In this document: positions 59,447-64,000 of the stretch, piece by piece
Numbering within the stretch: position 1 is the stretch's first letter
How the letters are laid out: each line of letters begins with the position of its first letter
Assembly: GCF_000007825.1 (NCBI RefSeq)
Contig: NC_004722.1
Location: forward strand, 970,501-1,034,500
Direction: 5' to 3'
DNA length: 64,000 nt
Origin: Bacillus cereus ATCC 14579
Lineage (GTDB): Bacteria; Bacillota; Bacilli; Bacillales; Bacillaceae_G
The notes under the pieces: model-generated
What the model saw: only the letters and a program-made list of their open reading frames with translations
Databases searched by the model: none
Told to the model about the DNA's origin: nothing
Program-made: the position numbers and the translations under genes

Positions 59447-60650
59447 CACAGCGTTATGGAAAGAACGATTTCGTCAATTTCTAAAAGAAGTTCGTACATA
59501 TAGTAAATACGTATTTAATGATCATTTGAAATTTATTTTCGTGTTCATCATCGGTGCGGGAGCGTATTATTACCAGCAATGGTTACAAACGTTAACAACT
59601 TCGTTTCCAACTGCGCTCGTAATGGCAGTATTAATTGGACTCGTGTTAACGGCTGGATCCATTCAAACGTTATTAAAAGAAGCGGATCTCGTTTACTTAC
59701 TGCCAGTTGAAGAAAAGTTAAAACCTTACTTCACAAAGGCATTTCTTTTTACATTTATGATTCAGTTATACATAATCGCAATCGTAGCAGCTGCGCTTGC
59801 TCCGTTATACTTCCAACAAATAAAGCAAACAGGAGCTGGCTACATATGGATCGTACTCGCATTTGTCATTGTAAAAGCGTGGAATTTATTTGTAGCGTGG
59901 GAAAAGTCATTTTTAACAGATCAAAATATACAAAGGGCTGATTGGTTTATTCGTTTTATCCTAAACGGTTTATTTGTATATTTCCTTGTAGAACGTACTT
60001 CAGTTCTTTTCATTGGTGGAATCGTCCTTCTCATGGTGTTATACCTTGCTATCATGCATCAAATGGTCAAAGGAAAGCCACTAAACTGGGAGTATTTAAT
60101 TTCCGAAGAAGGTAAGAAGATGATGCTGCTGTACCGCATCGCGAATATGTTCGTTGATGTACCAGCATTAAAAGAAAGAGTATCTCGCCGAAAATGGCTG
60201 GATTTCATTCTTTCGATAATCGGCGAAAAGCGTACATATTTATACTTATATACGAGAACATTTTTAAGATCAGGTAACTATTTTGGATTATATGTGCGCC
60301 TGCTCGCTCTAGGCGGAGTTATTCTTTACTTCATTCCATTTTTATATGGACGATTTATCGTAAGCCTTATCTTCCTATACTTAATCGGTTATCAGCTATT
60401 AACTTTATGGAAACATCACCGCATGAAAATTTGGCTTGATTTGTACCCAGTAGGCGGAGAAGAGAAGAAGAAAGATTTTCTTACTTTATTAAATGCAATT
60501 CTTATTACAGGTAGCGTTATATTTACAATTATATTTGCACTGGCAACGAAAGATTTCATGATGACAGGAATTTTACTTATCGTAAGCATATTATTTAGTA
60601 TCGGTTTCGTTTACCAATACGGGGCGAAGCGCATTGAGCGTTTAAATTGA
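59439..60650 (+). CDS. ecsB: EcsB: ABC transporter membrane subunit
   Basis: A 403-residue membrane protein with about ten hydrophobic segments (FIFVFIIGAGAYYYQQWLQT, TALVMAVLIGLVLTAGSIQT, SVIFTIIFALATKDFMMTGI and others). It is the permease partner of EcsA. ecsABC appears to be one operon. Confidence 0.94.
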   Translation: MNSTALWKERFRQFLKEVRTYSKYVFNDHLKFIFVFIIGAGAYYYQQWLQTLTTSFPTALVMAVLIGLVLTAGSIQTLLKEADLVYLLPVEEKLKPYFTKAFLFTFMIQLYIIAIVAAALAPLYFQQIKQTGAGYIWIVLAFVIVKAWNLFVAWEKSFLTDQNIQRADWFIRFILNGLFVYFLVERTSVLFIGGIVLLMVLYLAIMHQMVKGKPLNWEYLISEEGKKMMLLYRIANMFVDVPALKERVSRRKWLDFILSIIGEKRTYLYLYTRTFLRSGNYFGLYVRLLALGGVILYFIPFLYGRFIVSLIFLYLIGYQLLTLWKHHRMKIWLDLYPVGGEEKKKDFLTLLNAILITGSVIFTIIFALATKDFMMTGILLIVSILFSIGFVYQYGAKRIERLN

Positions 60651-60663
60651 AAGGAATGAACCT

Positions 60664-61371
60664 ATGATTACATACGAAGAGAAGGTTATAAAAGAATTGG
60701 AGCAGTGGAAAGCTACATTCATGAAAGATTCTTCTATGATGACACGGTTCTCCAAAAAAGTGCAGACGAAGGTGCAACAGCTCATTCCGGCGAAAGTACA
60801 AAAGGTACTAACAGAGACGATTCGTATGATGGTGCAAACGATTAGCGCCGGGTCAAACTTTATAAAGCCGAAGCTAAAAGAGACGACATGGTCACTGCAA
60901 AGACGTGACGATGAAGTTCGTAAAAAAATGGATGAGTACAAAAAAATAGCAGCGGCAGAAGGAGCAGGGACTGGAGCTGGTGGTATTCTCCTCGGTCTTG
61001 CTGACTTTCCGCTTTTACTTACAATTAAAATTAAATTTTTATTCGATGCAGCGACATTGTACGGATTTGATACGAGTAAGCAAGAAGAGCGTCTTTTTAT
61101 CCTTCACGTTTTCCAACTTGCCTTTTCAAGTGACGATCACAGAAAAGAAATATGGAAAGCAATCGAAACGTGGGATACAGAAAAAGAAAATCATATGGAC
61201 TGGGAAAAGTTCCAAACAGAGTACCGAGACTATATTGATTTAGCGAAAATGCTTCAGCTCGTCCCAGTAATCGGTGCCCCAGTCGGCGCATATGCGAACT
61301 ATCAATTACTGCAAAGGCTTGGAGAAGTGACGATGAATTGCTATCGTATGCGATTGCTGAATAGGGATTAA
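60664..61371 (+). CDS. ecsC: EcsC family protein
   Basis: A 235-residue protein of the EcsC family: EGAGTGAGGILLGLADFPLL, LFDAATLYGFDTSKQEERLF, QLVPVIGAPVGAYANYQLLQ. It has one or two Gly-rich hydrophobic segments. It follows ecsB by 13 bases. Function is not established. A strong terminator follows. Confidence 0.93.
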   Translation: MITYEEKVIKELEQWKATFMKDSSMMTRFSKKVQTKVQQLIPAKVQKVLTETIRMMVQTISAGSNFIKPKLKETTWSLQRRDDEVRKKMDEYKKIAAAEGAGTGAGGILLGLADFPLLLTIKIKFLFDAATLYGFDTSKQEERLFILHVFQLAFSSDDHRKEIWKAIETWDTEKENHMDWEKFQTEYRDYIDLAKMLQLVPVIGAPVGAYANYQLLQRLGEVTMNCYRMRLLNRD

Positions 61372-61375
61372 AAAC

Positions 61376-61410
61376 AAGGCGTCCTACATATGTAATGTAG
61401 GACGCCTTTT
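61376..61410. terminator. Bidirectional terminator after ecsC
   Basis: AAGGCGTCCTACA and TGTAGGACGCCTT pair around a 7-base loop; TTTT follows. It lies between ecsC and the convergent YjcZ-type gene. Confidence 0.9.
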
Positions 61411-61411
61411 C

Positions 61412-61537
61412 TTAGAAGCTAAGTCCGATATAGCTAATTCCAACTATAATCAATACGATAAAAAGTACAATGATTAATGAAAATCCGCTCTTACCAGCTT
61501 GTCCCGCTTCACCGCCGCCATTACCACCAAGTCCCAT
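61412..61537 (-). CDS. YjcZ-family small sporulation-type protein (41 aa)
   Basis: A 41-residue ORF on the minus strand: MGLGGNGGGEAGQAGKSG, then the hydrophobic FSLIIVLFIVLIIVGISYIG. The Gly-rich start and FxLIIVLFILLIIVG core are typical of the YjcZ family. AAGGAGG precedes the ATG. Confidence 0.82.
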   Translation of the reverse strand: MGLGGNGGGEAGQAGKSGFSLIIVLFIVLIIVGISYIGLSF

Positions 61538-61651
61538 ATGATATCCTCCTTATTGTTATATGTTGCTTTTACTTTATAACTTTCTGTATTTTCCAATAAA
61601 TACCTTCTGTAGTGCTAACTAAATTGAAAATCATTTCGTTTTGTTTTATAA

Positions 61652-61675
61652 TTTACTTACCGACCGGTAAGTAAA
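61652..61675 (+). promoter_or_regulatory. TetR-type operator
   Basis: TTTACTTACCG and CGGTAAGTAAA form a 24-base palindrome with 11-base arms, 18 bases before the tetR gene. Autoregulation is likely. Confidence 0.75.
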
Positions 61676-61692
61676 AATAAGTGAGGTACAGT

Positions 61693-62274
61693 ATGACGAA
61701 GAATTTACAAACATCGCAGAACATTGTAGAGGCATCATTTAAACTTATGGCAGAACACGGCATTGAGAAGATGAGTCTTTCCATGATTGCGAAAGAGGTA
61801 GGTATTTCAAAACCGGCTATTTACTATCATTTTTCTTCTAAAGAAGCGTTAGTTGATTTTTTATTTGAAGAGATTTTTTCTGATTATCATTTTACAAAGT
61901 ACTTTAATGAAGAGCGGTATACGAAAGAAAACTTTGCAGAAAAGCTAATCGCAGATGGTTTACATATGCTCTCTGAGTATGAAGGGCAAGAAGGAATACT
62001 ACGCGTTATCAATGAATTTATCGTAACTGCATCACGAAATGAAAAGTATCAGAAACGTTTATTTGAAATACAAGAGGATTTTTTGCATGGTTTCCACGAT
62101 TTATTGAAGAAAGGCGCGAGACTGGGCGTTGTGTCACAACATGAAACGGAAGAAAATGCTCATACGCTAGCGCTTGTGATCGATAATATGAGCAACTATA
62201 TGCTCATGGGATTCCATTTAAAGTATAAAGAAATTTGGATTCGAAATGTGAAAAACGTCATGAAGGAGGAGTAA
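61693..62274 (+). CDS. TetR-family transcriptional regulator
   Basis: A 193-residue TetR protein. The HTH is in MAEHGIEKMSLSMIAKEVGI, SKPAIYYHFSSKEALVDFLF. The ligand-binding part is all helical. I start at 61693, with GAGG six bases upstream; a GTG at 61681 overlaps this site. The operator palindrome upstream suggests it controls itself and the small membrane gene that follows after two bases. Confidence 0.9.
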   Translation: MTKNLQTSQNIVEASFKLMAEHGIEKMSLSMIAKEVGISKPAIYYHFSSKEALVDFLFEEIFSDYHFTKYFNEERYTKENFAEKLIADGLHMLSEYEGQEGILRVINEFIVTASRNEKYQKRLFEIQEDFLHGFHDLLKKGARLGVVSQHETEENAHTLALVIDNMSNYMLMGFHLKYKEIWIRNVKNVMKEE

Positions 62275-62276
62275 AG

Positions 62277-62444
62277 ATGAAAATGCAAAAAAACTGGTGG
62301 CTCGGTTTTCTTGGATTTATTGGGATTTATAAAATACCAGGTATGATTGAAGCTTTTCAAGCGGATGGAAGTTGGATGAAGTTAATCGGTTTCATTTGGT
62401 TACTTTGGTTCGGATATTTTATTCCTGAGAAGAAAGAAGATTAA
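62277..62444 (+). CDS. Small membrane protein (55 aa), co-transcribed with tetR
   Basis: A 55-residue protein behind AGGAGGAG, two bases after the tetR stop. Two hydrophobic segments (WWLGFLGFIGIYKIPGMIEA; LIGFIWLLWFGYFIPEKKED). No firm family assignment; it resembles small DUF3796-like proteins in pattern only. Confidence 0.75.
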   Translation: MKMQKNWWLGFLGFIGIYKIPGMIEAFQADGSWMKLIGFIWLLWFGYFIPEKKED

Positions 62445-62523
62445 ATTTCAATTTTCTGTAAAGTTATGTAAAATGTAGATTAAGAGTATTCATATATTAG
62501 ATTACTAGATTTGGAGTGGTTAC

Positions 62524-62988
62524 ATGGATTCATTGAAAAATGAAATTCACCCTGACATGGTCAAGGTGTGGAAAGCGCGTTCTTTAATTGAGCTAGGAAT
62601 CAGTATTATAGTCATTTTTGCATATCTTTTCTTTATGATTAAGTTTAATTGGTGGGCTTGGATTTTCTATGTGCTCATCGGATTAACAATCGTATATACA
62701 CCGTTTGATTACTTTACGTTTCCGAAACTACGTCAACGTTATTACAACTACCAACTAAATGAAGAAGAACTTGAAATTCAGCATGGCCTTTTCGTTGTTA
62801 AGCGTGTATTAGTGCCGATGATTCGTGTACAGCACGTAACGATTGAACAAGGACCAATTATGAGAAAATATGGCTTAGCAGAATTACACATTTCAACAGC
62901 AGCAACTTCTCATAGCATCCCAGGTTTAACGATGTATGAAGCTGAAATGTTGAAAACGCAAAATAGCAGAATTAGCGAAAGTGAGTGA
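62524..62988 (+). CDS. ydbS: YdbS: bacterial PH-domain membrane protein
   Basis: A 154-residue protein: two membrane segments (about 22-60; IIVIFAYLFFMIKF, WWAWIFYVLIGLTIVYTPFD) and a bPH2 domain (NYQLNEEELEIQHGLFVVKR, VLVPMIRVQHVTIEQGPIMR, YGLAELHISTAATSHSIPGL). It overlaps ydbT by one base (TGATG). YdbS/YdbT of B. subtilis are linked to resistance against an antimicrobial lipopeptide or polyketide produced by other Bacillus. Confidence 0.92.
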   Translation: MDSLKNEIHPDMVKVWKARSLIELGISIIVIFAYLFFMIKFNWWAWIFYVLIGLTIVYTPFDYFTFPKLRQRYYNYQLNEEELEIQHGLFVVKRVLVPMIRVQHVTIEQGPIMRKYGLAELHISTAATSHSIPGLTMYEAEMLKTQNSRISESE

Positions 62989-64000
62989 TGAGGATGTATA
63001 AAAGGCAGCATCCAATCACGATGTTATTAGAGTTAAAAATAACAGACTTTATACCACTCATTATTTTCATGTTTAGCTTAAACGGAAAGTTCCCGTTTTG
63101 GTATTTAATTCCCGCTGCATTTGGTTTACTCACCGTTTTTTTAGCGTTTGAAAAATGGTATTACACAACATACTGGGTTGAAAATAACGTATTACATGTG
63201 AAACAAGGTCTCTTCGTGAAAAAGGAGAGCTACTTAAATAAAGAACGTGTTCAAACGATTAATACAAGTTCTAACGTACTATATCAAATGCTCGGTTTGA
63301 AAAAAATTCAGATTGAAACAGCTGGCGGGGGCGATGAAGCAGAAGTTAGCTTAGCTGGAATTACGGCAGAAGAAGCGGCGGAGCTTATTACTTTGCTAAA
63401 TGAGCCAACTCCAGAAGTGAAAGCAGAAAAAACGTTAGACGAAGCAGCAGAAAATGTAGTAGAAAAAGCAATTGTTACAGAGGAAAAACAAACGACAGAA
63501 TATAAATTAACTTGGAAAGAGATTTTATTAGCATCTGTTACATCTGGTCAATTTGGACTATTATTCTCTTTAATCTTTTTCGTCTATCACCAAGTAGATG
63601 AGTACATTCCGAAATGGATAGAGAATGGCGTAAAGTCGTATGTAATGGAACATGATATATATGGCTGGATTTTCATGGTAGCCATGTTACTCGTTCTTTC
63701 TTGGATTATATCTACAATCGGTTACGCGTTAAAACATGGCGATTTCACAGTGAATCGAAGAAATGACGAAGTTCGCATTTCGCAAGGATTACTTGAGAAA
63801 AAAGAGCTCGTACTAAAATTGCATCGTATTCAAGGTATTACGATAAAAGAAAGTATTTTACGCCAACCATTCGGTTATTGTGCTGTGCAAGTAGAAGTCA
63901 TTCAAAGTAAAGGAATGGGTGACGAAAAAGAAAAGGTTACACTGCACCCAATCATTCGAAAAGATCGAGTACAACAGTTACTCGCCCATTTACAATTACC
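62988..64000 (+). CDS. ydbT: YdbT: bacterial PH-domain membrane protein (cut by the window end)
   Basis: A frame open from 62988 to the window end (337 codons seen). It starts inside the ydbS stop; ATG 62994 is an alternative. Two N-terminal membrane segments precede a bPH2 domain (TYWVENNVLHVKQGLFVKKE, RVQTINTSSNVLYQMLGLKK). A charged linker, two more membrane segments (about 180-250) and a second bPH2 (TVNRRNDEVRISQGLLEKKE, HRIQGITIKESILRQPFGYC) follow. This order matches YdbT, usually about 490 residues. Confidence 0.92.
   Translation, partial: MRMYKRQHPITMLLELKITDFIPLIIFMFSLNGKFPFWYLIPAAFGLLTVFLAFEKWYYTTYWVENNVLHVKQGLFVKKESYLNKERVQTINTSSNVLYQMLGLKKIQIETAGGGDEAEVSLAGITAEEAAELITLLNEPTPEVKAEKTLDEAAENVVEKAIVTEEKQTTEYKLTWKEILLASVTSGQFGLLFSLIFFVYHQVDEYIPKWIENGVKSYVMEHDIYGWIFMVAMLLVLSWIISTIGYALKHGDFTVNRRNDEVRISQGLLEKKELVLKLHRIQGITIKESILRQPFGYCAVQVEVIQSKGMGDEKEKVTLHPIIRKDRVQQLLAHLQL

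Overview
The window is AT-rich, densely coded DNA from a Firmicute chromosome of the Bacillus cereus group. Evidence for this: the sigma-B locus has the form rsbV-rsbW-sigB-ferritin-like gene-rsbY-rsbM-rsbK, the arrangement known from B. cereus rather than B. subtilis. Bcr1-type repeats with TTTAT duplications are present, as are Rap-Phr cassettes, a PlcR-like regulator and an SLH-domain surface protein. The run yhaO-yhaN-yhaM...yhaL...prsA...yhaI-hpr-yhaH-hit-ecsABC matches Bacillus gene order. No rRNA, tRNA, CRISPR array or intact insertion sequence was seen.

Layout. 1-11.4 kb is a loose accessory region: a rap-phr cassette, an unknown beta-rich protein, an orphan PlcR-like regulator, small secreted and membrane proteins, an SLH-transglutaminase-like surface protein, a PadR/DUF2812 pair, a second protein resembling the 2.3 kb one, a lipoprotein, and several copies of a short terminator-like repeat. 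11.5-22.4 kb is the sigma-B region. It holds small stress proteins (YflT-like, CsbD, GlsB/YeaQ), rsbVW-sigB, a ferritin-like protein, the RsbK/RsbM/RsbY input system and more stress genes. Five sequences match the sigma-B promoter form GTTTAA-N13-GGGTAT. 22.6-26.5 kb holds metabolic and small genes: a medium-chain dehydrogenase, a choloylglycine hydrolase-like Ntn hydrolase, DUF2639 and YhzD.

26.6-31.8 kb is the nuclease cluster yhaO-yhaN-yhaM. 32-43 kb is mixed: DUF1904, two bcr1 repeats, a LysE exporter, two tandem ring-cleaving dioxygenases behind an MhqR-type operator, a second rap-phr cassette, an alpha/beta hydrolase, yhaL, a DUF2935 protein, a lipoprotein and a bicupin of the oxalate decarboxylase family. 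43.7-48.7 kb is the glycerol regulon glpP-glpF-glpK-glpD, with matching antiterminator leaders before glpF and glpD. 48.7-51.3 kb holds a PadR/HAAS-VanZ-like pair bracketed by the glpD 3' end and a decayed copy of it, then a small membrane protein gene. 51.4-64 kb holds helD, a zinc-ribbon-like protein, prsA, yhaI, hpr, yhaH, hit, ecsABC, a TetR gene with a palindromic operator, and ydbS-ydbT, which runs off the end.

How the genes work together. RsbK (sensor kinase) signals to RsbY (phosphatase), which dephosphorylates RsbV. RsbV then takes RsbW away from SigB. RsbM, a CheR-like methyltransferase, damps RsbK. GlpP with glycerol-3-phosphate allows readthrough of the glpF and glpD leader terminators. 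YhaO/YhaN form an Mre11/Rad50-like pair. PrsA, Hpr and the Ecs transporter tie the right end to protein secretion and post-exponential control. The least explained items are four hairpin repeats with a conserved GACACC core between hit and ecsA, the duplicated glpD end, the small membrane gene with a terminator-like hairpin antisense to its 3' end, and a promoter-terminator leader upstream of 54.0 kb.
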